Part shown: piece by piece, positions 9,201 to 20,432 of the stretch | Layout: every line of letters starts with the position of its first letter | Numbering within the stretch: position 1 is the first letter of the stretch | NCBI RefSeq assembly: GCF_016907815.1 | Contig: NZ_JAFBCQ010000001.1 | Span: 2,294,001 to 2,358,000 of the forward strand | Reading direction: 5' to 3' | Origin: Microbacterium aurum | Lineage (GTDB): Bacteria > Actinomycetota > Actinomycetes > Actinomycetales > Microbacteriaceae | DNA: 64,000 nucleotides | Program-made: the position numbers and the translations under genes | Notes under the pieces: model-generated | Database searches by the model: none | Seen by the model: only the letters and a program-made list of their open reading frames with translations | What the model was told of the DNA's origin: nothing

Positions 9201-9683
9201 ATCGTCGACGGCGTCGCGCTCGAGCCGTCGGAGTACGAGCTGACGCTCGAGGCGGGCGGCGTCGCGGAGGGCACCGCGATCTCGCTGCTGTCCGGCGGCG
9301 GCTTCGTCCTGCTGGACACCACGACCACACCCGAACTCGAGGCCGAGGGCCTCGCGCGCGACGTCATCCGCGCCGTGCAGGAGACGCGGCGCGCGGCCGG
9401 GTTCGATGTCAGCGACCGCATCCGCCTGCAGCTGCTGTTCGCCGATGCGCAGGATGCCGCGGCCGTCGCCTCGGCGTTCACCGCCGCCGACGTCGCGGGG
9501 GAGACCCTCGCGGTCGAGTACGCCGTCGTCGCCCCCGAGCGCACGGTGCTGGTCGGCGAAGGGTCGGTCCTGGCGGGCGCCGAGACGATCGACGCCGAGT
9601 ACACGGCATCCGTCGCTGCCGGCGCCTACGCCAACGTCGGAGAAGTGACCATCGCGGTGACCCGCGTCGGGAGGACCTCATGA
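6276..9683 (+). CDS. ileS: Isoleucyl-tRNA synthetase (eukaryote-like type)
   Basis: This class I synthetase charges tRNA-Ile with isoleucine and proofreads valine. The 1135-residue protein has HYGH at residues 69-72, an editing CP1 domain with the TTPWTLP motif, the [16 protein letters not shown] segment, and KMSKS at 653-657. The HYGH variant, the length and the long C-terminal domain match the eukaryote-like IleRS class, which tends to be less sensitive to mupirocin. The ATG at 6276 has GGAG eight to five bases upstream in the T-box antisequestrator region. It overlaps folC by ATGA. Confidence 0.96.
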   Translation: MTYPRPSISSFGAAADAALVPSPRFPDIERDVLDFWARDDTFRASIAQREGAEEWVFYDGPPFANGLPHYGHLLTGYAKDLFPRFQTMRGKKVDRVFGWDTHGLPAELEAMKQLGITEKSEIEAMGLAAFNAKARESVLEYTQQWQDYVTRQARWVDFERGYKTLDVGFMESVLWAFKELWDKGLAYEGYRVLPYCWRDETPLSNHELRMDDDVYKMRQDPSVTVTFPLVGAKAEALGLTGVRALAWTTTPWTLPTNLALAVGPDITYVVVPGGPRGAADVLQDAEEATAHRYLLAAELLAGYAKDLGYENPADAADAVERTISGAELADVQYDRLFDYYADAEVWGTGRAWRILVDDYVTTTDGTGIVHQAPAYGEDDQRVTEAAGIPLIMSLDDGGKFLPQVTDVAGQLWMDANRPLIRLLKAEGRLLREASYEHSYPHCWRCRNPLIYKAVSSWFVRVTAIKDRLVELNEQITWAPENVKHGQFGKWLEGARDWSISRNRFWGSPIPVWRSDDPEHPRIDVYGSLADLERDFGRLPRNESGEVDLHRPYIDELTRPNPDDPSGRSTMRRIEDVFDVWFDSGSMPYAQVHYPFENREWFDEHAPADFIVEYIGQTRGWFYVMHVLSGALFDRPAFTGVACHGIVLGSDGQKMSKSLRNYPDVSEVFDRDGSDAMRWFLMASSVLRGGNLIVTEEGIRAGVREFLLPLWNAWYFFATYANAASAGDAAAPGTGYTARWRTDSTNVLDRYILALTGDLVRDVAAELEVLDSTTAAAKLRDFAEALTNWYIRRSRDRFWVGVVPGDESTTEAFDTLYTVLETLTRVAAPLLPLVTERVWQGLTGGRSVHLEDWPDADAFPAAADIRAAMDTVREVSSVANALRKKEGKRVRLPLPALTVAVTDAAALSQFEDIVRDELNVKSVQVIELTEGLAEQYGISQRLAVNARAAGPRLGKQVQHVIAGAKAGVWSVVDGVVIVDGVALEPSEYELTLEAGGVAEGTAISLLSGGGFVLLDTTTTPELEAEGLARDVIRAVQETRRAAGFDVSDRIRLQLLFADAQDAAAVASAFTAADVAGETLAVEYAVVAPERTVLVGEGSVLAGAETIDAEYTASVAAGAYANVGEVTIAVTRVGRTS

Positions 9684-11032
9684 GCGACCGCAATCGCGCC
9701 GATGCCGTCTACGCCGCGCTGCTGACACGGCAGGGCGAGCAGTGGGTGCAGCCGCGGGTCGAGCGCGCCCGTCGGGTGCTGGAGCTGCTGGACGACCCGC
9801 AGCGCACCTACCGGGTCATCCACGTCACCGGCACGAACGGCAAGACCTCGACGAGCCGCATCATCGAGTCGATCGTGCGTGCCCACGGCCTGCGCACGGG
9901 CCTGTTCACGAGCCCGCACCTGGAGCGCTTCACGGAGCGGGTCATGATCGACGGCGAGCCCATCGACGACGGTCTGATCGCCGACGCCTGGGAGGAGATC
10001 GCGCCGTTCGTCGACCTCGTCGACGCCGAGCTCGCCGCGAAGGGCGACGCGCCGCTGACCTTCTTCGAGCTGCTCACCGTGCTCGCCTTCGTCGCGTTCG
10101 CCGACGCTCCGGTGGATGTCGCGGTCATCGAGGTGGGCATGGGCGGTGCGTGGGACTCCACGAACACCGCCGACGGCGACGTCGCGGTGTTCGCGCCGAT
10201 CGACATCGACCACGCCGACAAGCTCGGCGGCACGATCGCCGAGATCGCGACCGTGAAGTCCGGGATCATCAAGGACGGTGCCGCCGTCGTCTCCGCGCAG
10301 CAGGATGCCGCGGCCCTGCGCGTGCTGGAGACGGCCGCCGCGGCCCGCCACGCGAGCCTCGCGGTCGAGGGCGAGGGCTTCGGGCTCACCGCGCAGCGCC
10401 TCGCCGTCGGCGGGCAGCAGCTGAGTGTGCAGGGGCTCGCGGGCACGTACGAAGACCTTTACCTGCCGCTGTACGGCGCACATCAAGGCCACAACGCCGC
10501 TCTCGCCATCGCCGCGGTCGAATCCCTCATCGGCGGGGGCACCCAGCCGCTGACCGGCGACGTCCTCACCGAGGGGCTCGCCCAGGTGACCTCGCCCGGC
10601 CGCCTGCAGCTCGTCGGCGTCGCGCCGACCGTGCTCGTCGACAGCGCCCACAATCCGCACGGCGCGCGCGCTCTCGTGGCGGCGCTGGGTGACTCGTTCG
10701 ACTTCGATGAATGGGGAATCGTGTTCGGCGCCTTCGGCGACAAGGACACCGCCGGCATCGTGTCGACGCTGGCGCCGGCGGCGACCCAGGTCTTCGTCAC
10801 CGCGCCGGACTCCGACCGTGCCGCCGACCCCGACCGTGTCGCCGACCTCGTCGAGGCGGCCGGCATCCCCGTCACGGTGCACCGAGACCTCGCTGACGCC
10901 GCGGAGGCGGCGCGGGAGTGGGCCGCGGCATCCGATCGCCGTGCCGTGGTCATCGCCGGGAGCGTCGTCCTCGCCGGTGAGGCCGTGCAGCTCGCGGCGG
11001 AAGAGGATTGGAAGAGCGGGTGGCAGCGATGA
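9680..11032 (+). CDS. folC: Folylpolyglutamate synthase / dihydrofolate synthase
   Basis: The enzyme adds glutamate to dihydropteroate or folate with ATP, retaining and activating cellular folates. The 450-residue protein has the Mur-ligase-type P-loop GTNGKTST at residues 51-58, the [11 protein letters not shown] segment after it, the FEL...[11 protein letters not shown] strand that binds Mg2+, and [11 protein letters not shown] at the C-terminal domain border. Its ATG overlaps the ileS stop (ATGA), and its own stop overlaps the next gene the same way, so ileS, folC, the DUF4233 gene and probably ndk form one operon. Confidence 0.94.
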   Translation: MSDRNRADAVYAALLTRQGEQWVQPRVERARRVLELLDDPQRTYRVIHVTGTNGKTSTSRIIESIVRAHGLRTGLFTSPHLERFTERVMIDGEPIDDGLIADAWEEIAPFVDLVDAELAAKGDAPLTFFELLTVLAFVAFADAPVDVAVIEVGMGGAWDSTNTADGDVAVFAPIDIDHADKLGGTIAEIATVKSGIIKDGAAVVSAQQDAAALRVLETAAAARHASLAVEGEGFGLTAQRLAVGGQQLSVQGLAGTYEDLYLPLYGAHQGHNAALAIAAVESLIGGGTQPLTGDVLTEGLAQVTSPGRLQLVGVAPTVLVDSAHNPHGARALVAALGDSFDFDEWGIVFGAFGDKDTAGIVSTLAPAATQVFVTAPDSDRAADPDRVADLVEAAGIPVTVHRDLADAAEAAREWAAASDRRAVVIAGSVVLAGEAVQLAAEEDWKSGWQR

Positions 11033-11460
11033 GCGCACCGGATCCGTCGGGCACGCCGGCGCCCGGGAGGGCGCGACGGGCGCGCGGTGCGGAGGAGTCG
11101 CTCGCGCAGATCGTCCTCGGCTTCGAGTCGGTCATCGTCTTCTTGGGCGGCCTCGCCGCGTACGGCCTGGGCGCGCTCCCCGATGCCGTGCCGCAGTGGT
11201 GGGGCATCGTCGCCGGCTCGATCCTGGCGCTCCTCATGATCGCCACGACCGGCCTCGTCCGGTACCGGTGGGGAATCGCCCTCGGCTGGGCGTGGCAGCT
11301 CGTCGTGGTCCTCGGCGCCTTCCTCGTACCCGCCCTCGCCCTCGTGGGGCTCATTTTCGGCGCGATGTACGCGTATGCGACGATCAAGGGCGGCGCCTTG
11401 GACCGCCGCAACGCGCAGCGCGCTCAGACGACCTCACCGCCCGCAACGAACGGAGACTGA
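11029..11460 (+). CDS. DUF4233 membrane protein
   Basis: The 143-residue protein has four hydrophobic segments (about residues 23-42, 50-64, 72-88 and 92-107) and a charged or Pro-rich C-terminus, matching DUF4233. This family is found between folC and ndk in many actinobacteria. The ATG at 11029 overlaps the folC TGA; the longer frame starting at 11008 is less likely. The function is unknown. Only the conserved position suggests a link to nucleotide or folate metabolism, and that link is weak. Confidence 0.85.
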   Translation: MSAPDPSGTPAPGRARRARGAEESLAQIVLGFESVIVFLGGLAAYGLGALPDAVPQWWGIVAGSILALLMIATTGLVRYRWGIALGWAWQLVVVLGAFLVPALALVGLIFGAMYAYATIKGGALDRRNAQRAQTTSPPATNGD

Positions 11461-11461
11461 C

Positions 11462-11875
11462 ATGCCCACCGAAGAGACTCTCGTCCTGGTCAAGCCCGAC
11501 GGTGTGGCGCGCGGCCTCACCGGCGCGATCCTGGCGCGCATCGAGGCGAAGGGCTACGCCTTGGTCGACATCAAGCTCGTCGAGCCCGACCGCGACCTGC
11601 TCGAGCAGCACTACGCCGAGCACGCCGGCAAGCCCTTCTACGAGCCGCTGCTGGAGTTCATGCTCTCCGGACCGTCGGTGGCCATCCGCCTCGCCGGCAA
11701 CCGCGTGATCGAAGGTTTCCGGTCGCTCGCCGGGACGACCGACCCCACGACGGCCGCGCCCGGCACGATCCGCGGCGACTTCGGCCGTGACTGGGGAGTG
11801 AAGGTGCAGCAGAACCTCGTCCACGGCAGCGACAGCCCCGAGTCCGCGGCGCGCGAGCTGGACATCTGGTTCTGA
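11462..11875 (+). CDS. ndk: Nucleoside diphosphate kinase
   Basis: The enzyme moves the gamma-phosphate of ATP onto nucleoside diphosphates through a phospho-histidine. The 137-residue length and the motifs TLVLVKPDGVARGL (N-terminus), GTTDPTTAAPGTIRGDF and NLVHGSDSPESAARE are diagnostic; the histidine of VHGSDS is catalytic. A GGAG Shine-Dalgarno lies before ATG 11462, one base after the upstream stop. It is the last gene of the ileS operon and converges on the VKOR gene across about 50 bp holding a GCGCGC/GCGCGC inverted repeat that may act as a terminator. Confidence 0.96.
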   Translation: MPTEETLVLVKPDGVARGLTGAILARIEAKGYALVDIKLVEPDRDLLEQHYAEHAGKPFYEPLLEFMLSGPSVAIRLAGNRVIEGFRSLAGTTDPTTAAPGTIRGDFGRDWGVKVQQNLVHGSDSPESAARELDIWF

Positions 11876-11927
11876 TCCTCAGCGCGCGCCACGTGCGCGC
11901 ACCGGGCGTCAGAAGATGCCGGGCGCG

Positions 11928-12542
11928 TCAGAAGATGACGTCGATGAGCTGGGGGATCGCGTCGAGGCGCAGCTGCGCGAGCAGCAGCACGACGGCGTAG
12001 GTGACGAACGCCATGAGCGGCACCCAGGGCGCGAGCGCGGCACCGGCCGCACGGACGCGCGGCGCGTCGGACACGACGCCCGAGCGGACGAGGTGCACGG
12101 CAACGGCGTAGAACGTCGGGATCGTGACGAGCCAGGTCACCATGCACCACGGGCACAGCGTGCCGAGCACGTAGATGCTCTGACTGATGAGCCACAGTAC
12201 GAAACCGAACGCGAACGTGATCCCCGCGAAGAACGCCCACCAGAACCAGCGGGCGAACCGCGCTCCGGCCAAGATCGCCATGCCGACCACGATCGGCGCC
12301 ACCCAGCCGGTGAGACCGAGGATCGGGTTCGGGAAACCGAACACGCTGCCCTGGGGCGAGTTCAGATTCTCCGTGCACTGCACGATGATGCTGAAGTCGC
12401 ACGACGCGGCCGTACCCGGGTTCGCATAGGCGTGGAACTTCTCCACGGTGAGGGCGAACGCCGCGATCCAGCCGATGACCCCCGCGATCACCAGCCACAC
12501 AGCGAGGGCGACGGGGCGGGCGTTGATCGTGCGCGGGGACAT
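11928..12542 (-). CDS. Vitamin K epoxide reductase (VKOR) family membrane protein
   Basis: VKOR homologs oxidise a DsbA-like partner and pass electrons to quinone, driving disulfide formation outside the membrane. The 204-residue protein has about five hydrophobic segments, the CPWC active site at residues 130-133 and the second cysteine pair C48 and C56 in the first extracytoplasmic loop. All four catalytic cysteines of the family are therefore present. The ATG at 12542 follows a GATAAT -10 by 7 nt, suggesting a leaderless message. It stands alone between ndk and the RNase E gene. Confidence 0.92.
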   Translation of the reverse strand: MSPRTINARPVALAVWLVIAGVIGWIAAFALTVEKFHAYANPGTAASCDFSIIVQCTENLNSPQGSVFGFPNPILGLTGWVAPIVVGMAILAGARFARWFWWAFFAGITFAFGFVLWLISQSIYVLGTLCPWCMVTWLVTIPTFYAVAVHLVRSGVVSDAPRVRAAGAALAPWVPLMAFVTYAVVLLLAQLRLDAIPQLIDVIF

Positions 12543-12555
12543 GAGCGCGATTATC
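12540..12555 (-). promoter_or_regulatory. Leaderless promoter of the VKOR gene
   Basis: GATAAT (12550-12555, minus strand) lies 7 nt before the ATG, and no Shine-Dalgarno is present. The promoter diverges from that of the RNase E gene. Confidence 0.5.
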
Positions 12556-12648
12556 CCATCCGCGCCTGTGCCGCCTGTGCCCTCGGGCGGCCTCCGGAGG
12601 CGGCCGGGCGACCCGGCCGTGGGGCTTCGCGCATTCCGCGGGTGAAAG

Positions 12649-12855
12649 TGCGATAATAGTCGCCGATGCTCCGCGGCCGCGCCGCGCACGGCATCGCCGA
12701 AGACTTCGGGCGATGAACGCCCTTCGCAGCACGAGCCCCGCCAGGGAGCGGGTGAGGCTGCAGACCGAGTGAGTTCGCGGTTCCCCAGCACCTGGGTGAC
12801 GCCGCCAGATTTCGCCAGACGGCCCGCGGAGCCGCCGGCTAGGAGTAAGCCAGAG
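12649..12855 (+). promoter_or_regulatory. RNase E/G promoter and long structured 5' leader
   Basis: An extended -10 (TG at 12649, GATAAT at 12652-12657) predicts a start near 12664 and a leader of about 190 nt. The leader contains a CGCCGAA/TTCGGGCG hairpin near 12700 and ends in AGGAG at 12841-12845. Long leaders are a known site of RNase E autoregulation in other bacteria; this is inferred here. The stretch 12543-12648 also holds the palindromes GCCTCCGGAGGC and CGGCCGGGCGACCCGGCCG. Confidence 0.5.
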
Positions 12856-15366
12856 ATGGCCGATGAGCACAACGACCAGACCACTCCCGCCCACGAAGAG
12901 CTGGCGCTGACGCCCGAGACCACCGACGAGCCCACCGTCGAGACCATCGACGACGTGCAGATCGAGATCTCCGCCGACATCGCAGAGACCGACGCCGTCG
13001 CGGATGCCGCCGCAGACCCGTCCCGCCTCGACACCGCCGAGGTGCTCGCCGTGGTCGAGGTGACGGATGCCGACACCGCCGCCTCCGAGGTGCCCGCGGC
13101 CGTGAAGCCCGACGCGGATGCGCCCGCCGCCGACGACACGGCGGCCGAGACGCCCGCCGCCGAGGACACGGCGGCCGAGGCGGCCGCCCCCGAGGCGCCC
13201 GCCCCCGAGTCACCCGTGGCCGAGACGGCCGAGACCGGGGCACAGGCGCCCGCAGCCCCCGAGCCGACCACGCCCGAGCCGCCCACCGCCGTGAGCCTCG
13301 GGCTCCTGCCGGCGGAGTTCGTCTCCAGCGTGTCCACGCAGCTGGTGTTCTACGCGCCCGAGATCGTGCCGCTGCCGGCGCGCCCGGGGTCGGCGCGTGA
13401 GGACCGCGACGACCAGGACGACGCGTCCGGTCAGGGCTCGCAGGGCGGTTCGAGCGCCCGGCGGCGCAACCGTCGCCGCGGCGGCGGGTCACCGGCATCC
13501 GACGCCGACGACACGACGGGCGGTCAGAGCGCACCGCGCCGCCGCGCCGTCGAGCTCATCACCGAGCCGCAGCGCATCAAGGGCTCCACGCGCCTGGAGG
13601 CCAAGAAGCAGCGCCGCCGCGACGGCCGTGAGGCCGGACGCCGGCGCACCGTCGTCACCGAGGCCGAGTTCCTCGCCCGTCGCGAGGCCGTCGACCGCGA
13701 CATGATCGTCCGCTCCAAGAACGGCCGCATCCAGATCGCGGTGCTCGAGGACAACGTCCTCGTCGAGCACTACGTCGCCCGCAGCCAGGAGTCCTCGCTC
13801 ATCGGCAACGTCTACCTCGGTCGCGTGCAGAACGTGCTGCCGTCGATGGAGGCGGCGTTCGTCGACATCGGCCGGGGCCGCAACGCCGTGCTGTACTCGG
13901 GCGAAGTGGACTGGGATGCCGTCGAGACCGGCAACCAGCCGCGGCGCATCGAGCTCGCACTCAAGAGCGGCGACCGCGTGCTCGTGCAGGTGACGAAGGA
14001 CCCCGTCGGCCACAAGGGCGCGCGCCTCACGAGCCAGATCTCGCTCCCCGGCCGCTACCTTGTGTACGTGCCCGGCGGCGCCATGAACGGCATCTCCCGC
14101 AAGCTCCCCGACACCGAGCGCGCGCGCCTGAAGCGCATCCTCAAGGAGGTGCTCCCGGAGTCCAGTGGCGTCATCGTGCGCACCGCGGCCGAGGGCGCGA
14201 CCGAAGACCAGCTGACCCGTGACGTGCAGCGCCTGACGTCGCAGTGGGAGCACATCTCCAGCCAAGTCGAGTCGATCCCGGCCCCCGCGCTGCTGCACTC
14301 CGAGCCCGACCTGCTCGTCAAGATCGTCCGCGACGTCTTCAACGAGGACTTCTCGAAGATGCTCATCCAGGGCGAAGAGGCGTACCAGACCATCACGTCG
14401 TACCTGACCGGCGTCGCCCCCGACCTGCTCGAGCGCATCGAGAAGTACGAGGACGATCAGGATCCATTCGACCGTTTCCGCGTCACCGAGCAGATCGAGA
14501 AGGCGCTGGACCGCAAGGTCTGGCTGCCCTCGGGCGGTTCGCTCGTCATCGACCGCACCGAGGCGATGACGGTCGTCGACGTCAACACCGGCAAGTTCGT
14601 CGGCTCCGGCGGCAACCTCGAGGAGACCGTCACCAAGAACAACCTCGAGGCGGCCGAGGAGATCGTCCGCCAGCTGCGACTGCGCGACATCGGCGGCATC
14701 ATCGTCGTCGACTTCATCGACATGGTGCTGGAGTCCAACCGCGACCTCGTGCTGCGACGTCTCGTCGAGTGCCTGAGCCGTGACCGGACGAAGCACCAGG
14801 TCGCCGAGGTCACCTCGCTCGGCCTCGTCCAGATGACGCGCAAGAAGCTCGGCCTGGGGCTCCTGGAGACCTTCAGCGAGCCGTGCGAGGTGTGCGCCGG
14901 TCGCGGCGTCATCGTGCACCACGACCCGGTGGTCAAGCACCGCGGCCCGCAGCAGCAGTCCTCCGGCGGGCGTCGCACCCGGCAGAACGGACCCTCCGCC
15001 CCGGCCGGTGCGGGCGGCGGCACGCACGTGATCACCGAGAGCGCCAAGTCCGCGCTCGCGCAGATCGCGGCGTCGACCATCCACTCCCACGAGGAGCCCA
15101 CCGCTGACGTCACGCTGCCGCTCGGCGACCTCGCGGTCGCTCCCGCGGCGGAGCCGACCGCGGAGCGCCCCAAGAAGCCCCGCAAGAAGCGCGGTGAGGG
15201 CGGCAAGCCCGCCGAGCGCACCGAGAAGGACCTCCTGCTCGATTCCGTGCTCAACGCGCTGCCCGAGCCGAAGGCGCCCGGGCAGGGGAGGGGCCGGCGA
15301 CGCGTCACGACGGCCGCGCTCAGCGGAACGCCGGTCGCCGCGACGCCGGAGGGCGCGGACTCCTAG
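12856..15366 (+). CDS. rne: Ribonuclease E/G
   Basis: This is an essential endoribonuclease for mRNA decay and rRNA and tRNA maturation. The 836-residue protein starts with about 180 residues of acidic, Ala/Pro-rich disordered sequence. An Arg-rich stretch and the S1 domain (NGRIQIAVLEDNVLVEHYV, IGNVYLGRVQNVLPSMEAAF) follow. The catalytic core includes VVDVNTGKFVG and GGIIVVDFIDM with its metal-binding aspartates. The Zn-link cysteines are in CEVCAGRG, and a basic C-terminal tail follows. The ATG at 12856 has AGGAG ten bases upstream. Its TAG is shared with the stop of the converging DUF4031 gene. Confidence 0.93.
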   Translation: MADEHNDQTTPAHEELALTPETTDEPTVETIDDVQIEISADIAETDAVADAAADPSRLDTAEVLAVVEVTDADTAASEVPAAVKPDADAPAADDTAAETPAAEDTAAEAAAPEAPAPESPVAETAETGAQAPAAPEPTTPEPPTAVSLGLLPAEFVSSVSTQLVFYAPEIVPLPARPGSAREDRDDQDDASGQGSQGGSSARRRNRRRGGGSPASDADDTTGGQSAPRRRAVELITEPQRIKGSTRLEAKKQRRRDGREAGRRRTVVTEAEFLARREAVDRDMIVRSKNGRIQIAVLEDNVLVEHYVARSQESSLIGNVYLGRVQNVLPSMEAAFVDIGRGRNAVLYSGEVDWDAVETGNQPRRIELALKSGDRVLVQVTKDPVGHKGARLTSQISLPGRYLVYVPGGAMNGISRKLPDTERARLKRILKEVLPESSGVIVRTAAEGATEDQLTRDVQRLTSQWEHISSQVESIPAPALLHSEPDLLVKIVRDVFNEDFSKMLIQGEEAYQTITSYLTGVAPDLLERIEKYEDDQDPFDRFRVTEQIEKALDRKVWLPSGGSLVIDRTEAMTVVDVNTGKFVGSGGNLEETVTKNNLEAAEEIVRQLRLRDIGGIIVVDFIDMVLESNRDLVLRRLVECLSRDRTKHQVAEVTSLGLVQMTRKKLGLGLLETFSEPCEVCAGRGVIVHHDPVVKHRGPQQQSSGGRRTRQNGPSAPAGAGGGTHVITESAKSALAQIAASTIHSHEEPTADVTLPLGDLAVAPAAEPTAERPKKPRKKRGEGGKPAERTEKDLLLDSVLNALPEPKAPGQGRGRRRVTTAALSGTPVAATPEGADS

Positions 15367-15635
15367 AGTCCGCGGCGCTCCCGCGCCGTCACCCGCAGCC
15401 CCGACGCGATGAGGCGGGTGACGAGCTCGCGCCCGCTCACGTGCTGGGCGCCGGCGACGATGAGGCGCGGCACGGCGTCCTCCGGAACGTCGTAGTGATC
15501 GAGGTCGAACGCGCGAGACGGGATGCCGCCGGCGCGCGCGAACGCGTGCAGTTCGGCCAGATCGGTGTCGCTGACCAGGTGCGCCCACAACCGGCCGTGT
15601 GCCGGCCATCGCGGATCGTCGATCAGGATGGCCAT
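15363..15635 (-). CDS. DUF4031 domain protein
   Basis: The 90-residue protein (MAILIDDPRWPAHGRLWAHLVSD at the start, HYDVPEDAVPRLIVAGAQ in the middle) matches DUF4031, a small family of unknown function common in actinobacteria. Its stop overlaps the RNase E stop through the tetranucleotide CTAG, so the two genes converge with no spacer. On the minus strand TAGACT lies exactly 6 nt before the ATG, predicting a leaderless message. Confidence 0.85.
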   Translation of the reverse strand: MAILIDDPRWPAHGRLWAHLVSDTDLAELHAFARAGGIPSRAFDLDHYDVPEDAVPRLIVAGAQHVSGRELVTRLIASGLRVTARERRGL

Positions 15636-15647
15636 GACGGAAGTCTA
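15633..15647 (-). promoter_or_regulatory. Leaderless promoter of the DUF4031 gene
   Basis: TAGACT (15642-15647, minus strand) is 6 nt upstream of the ATG, placing the predicted start of transcription on the start codon. Confidence 0.6.
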
Positions 15648-15677
15648 GGTCGCGCCGCGACACGCCCTCGCCCGCTT

Positions 15678-15706
15678 TTGCCCATCACCGCGGCATCCGG
15701 TAAAGT
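15678..15706 (+). promoter_or_regulatory. rplU-rpmA promoter
   Basis: TTGCCC (15678-15683) and TAAAGT (15701-15706) are separated by exactly 17 bp, the best-formed -35/-10 pair in the window. The predicted start near 15713 gives a leader of about 114 nt containing the hairpin CGGAGC-CGTGT-GCTCCG at 15789-15805, just before the L21 ribosome binding site. The leader may carry ribosomal-protein feedback control. Confidence 0.75.
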
Positions 15707-15826
15707 GGACCCTTGGTGCGTCGAGTTCCGCCTCCGCATCGAGAGTGAAGCACGGACTTTCGGGGCGTGCTCGTCCCATGAAGACAGCCGGAGCCGTGTG
15801 CTCCGCAGAAGAAAAACAGGTGTGAA

Positions 15827-16135
15827 GTGGTTTACGCAGTTGTGCGCGCCGGCGGCCGGCAGGAGAAGGTGGAGGTCGGCACGATCGTCGTTCTCGACCG
15901 TCAGCAGGCGAAGGTCGGCGACAAGCTCGAGCTTCCCGCCGTGCTGTTCGTCGACGGCGACACCGTCACGACCGACGCCGACAAGCTCGCGAAGGTGACC
16001 GTCACCGCCGAGGTGCTCGGCGAGGAGCGCGGTCCGAAGATCGTCATCCAGAAGTTCAAGAACAAGACCGGCTACAAGAAGCGCCAGGGCCACCGTCAGG
16101 ACCTCACGCGCGTCAAGATCACCGGCATCAAGTAA
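15827..16135 (+). CDS. rplU: 50S ribosomal protein L21
   Basis: This structural protein of the large subunit binds 23S rRNA. The 102-residue protein starts with [17 protein letters not shown] and ends with [26 protein letters not shown], the conserved RNA-binding tail. The start is GTG at 15827 with AGG a few bases upstream; no ATG fits the conserved N-terminus. It is followed by rpmA after 18 bp, and the pair is driven by the promoter at 15678-15706. Confidence 0.97.
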   Translation: MVYAVVRAGGRQEKVEVGTIVVLDRQQAKVGDKLELPAVLFVDGDTVTTDADKLAKVTVTAEVLGEERGPKIVIQKFKNKTGYKKRQGHRQDLTRVKITGIK

Positions 16136-16153
16136 GCCAGGGGAGACACAGAC

Positions 16154-16411
16154 ATGGCACACAAAAAGGGCGCAAGCTCCACCCGCAACGGTCGTGACTC
16201 CAACGCCCAGCGACTGGGCGTGAAGCGTTTCGGCGGCCAGACCGTCAACGCCGGCGAGATCCTCGTCCGCCAGCGCGGCACGCACTTCCACCCGGGCACC
16301 GGCGTCGGCCGGGGCGGCGACGACACGCTGTTCGCCCTCGCCGCGGGCGCGGTTGAGTTCGGCACCAAGGGCGGCCGCAAGGTCGTCAACATCGTCGCTG
16401 CCGCGGAGTGA
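16154..16411 (+). CDS. rpmA: 50S ribosomal protein L27
   Basis: L27 reaches the peptidyl-transferase centre with its N-terminus. The 85-residue protein has the canonical [21 protein letters not shown] start with no cleavable N-terminal extension, and the conserved [23 protein letters not shown] block. AGGGGAG before the ATG is a strong Shine-Dalgarno. A hairpin with a T-rich tail at 16455-16486 separates it from obg, so obg may be only partly co-transcribed. Confidence 0.98.
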   Translation: MAHKKGASSTRNGRDSNAQRLGVKRFGGQTVNAGEILVRQRGTHFHPGTGVGRGGDDTLFALAAGAVEFGTKGGRKVVNIVAAAE

Positions 16412-16449
16412 TCCTTCGGCACGTTCAGGAACCGTGAGGTTCACAGTGA

Positions 16450-18848
<2,399 letters not shown>

Positions 18849-18880
18849 GCGCTGCAACCGGGCGAGCGCACCCCGCTCGG

Positions 18881-18895
18881 TAGACTGACCGGATG
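18881..18895 (+). promoter_or_regulatory. Leaderless promoter of proA
   Basis: TAGACT (18881-18886) followed by 6 nt and ATG at 18893; no Shine-Dalgarno. Confidence 0.6.
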
Positions 18896-20155
18896 ACCAC
18901 GACGATCGCCACGACCGTGCAGGAGCGCCTGGAGCGGGCGCACGACGCCGCTCGCGGAGTGGGGCTGCTGCCGGATGCCGCGAAGGCCGACGCTCTGCGC
19001 GCCATCGCCGATGCGATCGAGGCCGCGACGCCGCAGATCGTCGCCGCCAACGCCGACGATCTCGCCCGCGGCCGCGAGAACGGCCTGTCGGACGGGCTCC
19101 TCGATCGCCTGCGGCTCGACGCGGCACGCGTCGCGGCTCTCGCGTCGGCGGTGCGCGACGTCGCCGCCCTGCCCGATCCGGTCGGGCGCGTGCTCGAGGA
19201 GCGCACGCTCCCGAACGGCGTCGCGCTGCAGAAGGTATCGGTGCCGTTCGGCGTGGTCGGCTCGATCTACGAGGCCCGCCCCAACGTGACCGTCGACATC
19301 GCTGCGCTGGCGCTGCGCTCGGGCAACGCCGTGGTGCTGCGCGGTGGCACGGCGGCGCAGTCCACCAACGCCGCCCTGGTCGACGTCATGCGCGATGCGC
19401 TCGCGGAGTTCGGAGTGGACCCCGAAGCGATCCAGACCGTCGACGACTTCGGTCGCGACGGCGCGCACGCGCTCATGCAGGCGCGCGGCCTCGTCGACGT
19501 GCTCGTGCCCCGCGGCAGCGCCGAGCTCATCGAGACGGTCGTCACGCAATCGGCCGTCCCCGTCATCGAAACCGGCGCCGGCGTGGTCCACATCGTGCTC
19601 GACTCCTCCGCGCCGCTCGAGTGGGCCGAGCAGATCGTCGTGAACGCGAAGGTGCAGCGCCCGAGCGTCTGCAACGCGGTCGAGACGGTGCTGGTGCTGC
19701 GCGACGCCGCCGAGCGCCTCATCCCGCCGGTCGCGGCGGCCCTGCAGGATGCCGGGGTCACGATCCACGGCGATGACGAGGTGCGGGCGCTCGTGGCGGA
19801 CGCCCTCCCCGCGACCGACGCCGACTGGGCCACCGAGCACATGAGCCTCGACCTGTCGATGCGCGTGGTCGACGACCTCGATGAGGCGCTTGCGCACATC
19901 CGCCGGTACTCCACGCATCACACCGAGTCGATCGTCACGGCCGATGACGCCCGCGCTGAGCGCTTCCTCGCCGAGGTCGACTCGGCCGTCGTCATGGCCA
20001 ACGCCTCGACACGGTTCACCGACGGCGGTGAGTTCGGCTTCGGCGCCGAGGTCGGCATCTCGACGCAGAAGCTCCACGCGCGCGGCCCCATGGGCCTGCC
20101 GGAGCTGACCAGTACCAAGTGGCTCGCGCGCGGGTCCGGGCAGATCCGCGCCTGA
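18893..20155 (+). CDS. proA: Gamma-glutamyl phosphate reductase
   Basis: This is the second step of proline synthesis, reducing glutamyl phosphate to the semialdehyde with NADPH. The 420-residue protein has the ALDH-like fold: IYEARPNVTVDIAALALRSGNAVVLRGG, the catalytic Cys260 in RPSVCNAVETVLV, and the C-terminal FTDGGEFGFGAEVGISTQKLHARGP. It lies 44 bp after proB but has its own TAGACT promoter placing transcription start at the ATG, so it can be expressed apart from obg-proB. Confidence 0.97.
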   Translation: MTTTIATTVQERLERAHDAARGVGLLPDAAKADALRAIADAIEAATPQIVAANADDLARGRENGLSDGLLDRLRLDAARVAALASAVRDVAALPDPVGRVLEERTLPNGVALQKVSVPFGVVGSIYEARPNVTVDIAALALRSGNAVVLRGGTAAQSTNAALVDVMRDALAEFGVDPEAIQTVDDFGRDGAHALMQARGLVDVLVPRGSAELIETVVTQSAVPVIETGAGVVHIVLDSSAPLEWAEQIVVNAKVQRPSVCNAVETVLVLRDAAERLIPPVAAALQDAGVTIHGDDEVRALVADALPATDADWATEHMSLDLSMRVVDDLDEALAHIRRYSTHHTESIVTADDARAERFLAEVDSAVVMANASTRFTDGGEFGFGAEVGISTQKLHARGPMGLPELTSTKWLARGSGQIRA

Positions 20156-20160
20156 CCGCC

Positions 20161-20166
20161 TAAACT
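20161..20166 (+). promoter_or_regulatory. -10 element (TAAACT) before the small membrane protein and nadD
   Basis: TAAACT directly after the proA stop predicts a start near 20173, with a 23-nt leader carrying CGGAG before the ATG at 20196. Confidence 0.5.
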
Positions 20167-20195
20167 GAGACCACCCGAAAACGAACGGAGTCCGC

Positions 20196-20423
20196 ATGAC
20201 CTTCGCCACCATCCTCGCCTTCGCAGCGGAGGAGGCCGAGCACCACGGCAACGTGCAGGCGGAGACCTTCATCTTCGGCCTGATCGCGTTCATCGTCTTC
20301 ATGGCGATCGGGCTCGTCACCATGTCGTACCGCAACGTGGCCAACCGCCACGCGCACAAGGCCGAGGCCTATGCGAAGGCTCACCCCGTCGACCAGGCGC
20401 AGGTGGGGCACGGCCACCACTGA
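20196..20423 (+). CDS. Small single-pass membrane protein (75 aa)
   Basis: The protein has one clear transmembrane segment (FIFGLIAFIVFMAIGLVTM, about residues 28-46), an acidic short N-terminus and a His/Ala-rich, probably cytoplasmic tail ending in HGHH. CGGAG lies upstream of the ATG. It lies between proA and nadD, a position held by similar small proteins in related genomes. No function is known; the His-rich tail could bind metal, but this is speculation. Confidence 0.85.
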   Translation: MTFATILAFAAEEAEHHGNVQAETFIFGLIAFIVFMAIGLVTMSYRNVANRHAHKAEAYAKAHPVDQAQVGHGHH

Positions 20424-20432
20424 GGCCGCGGT

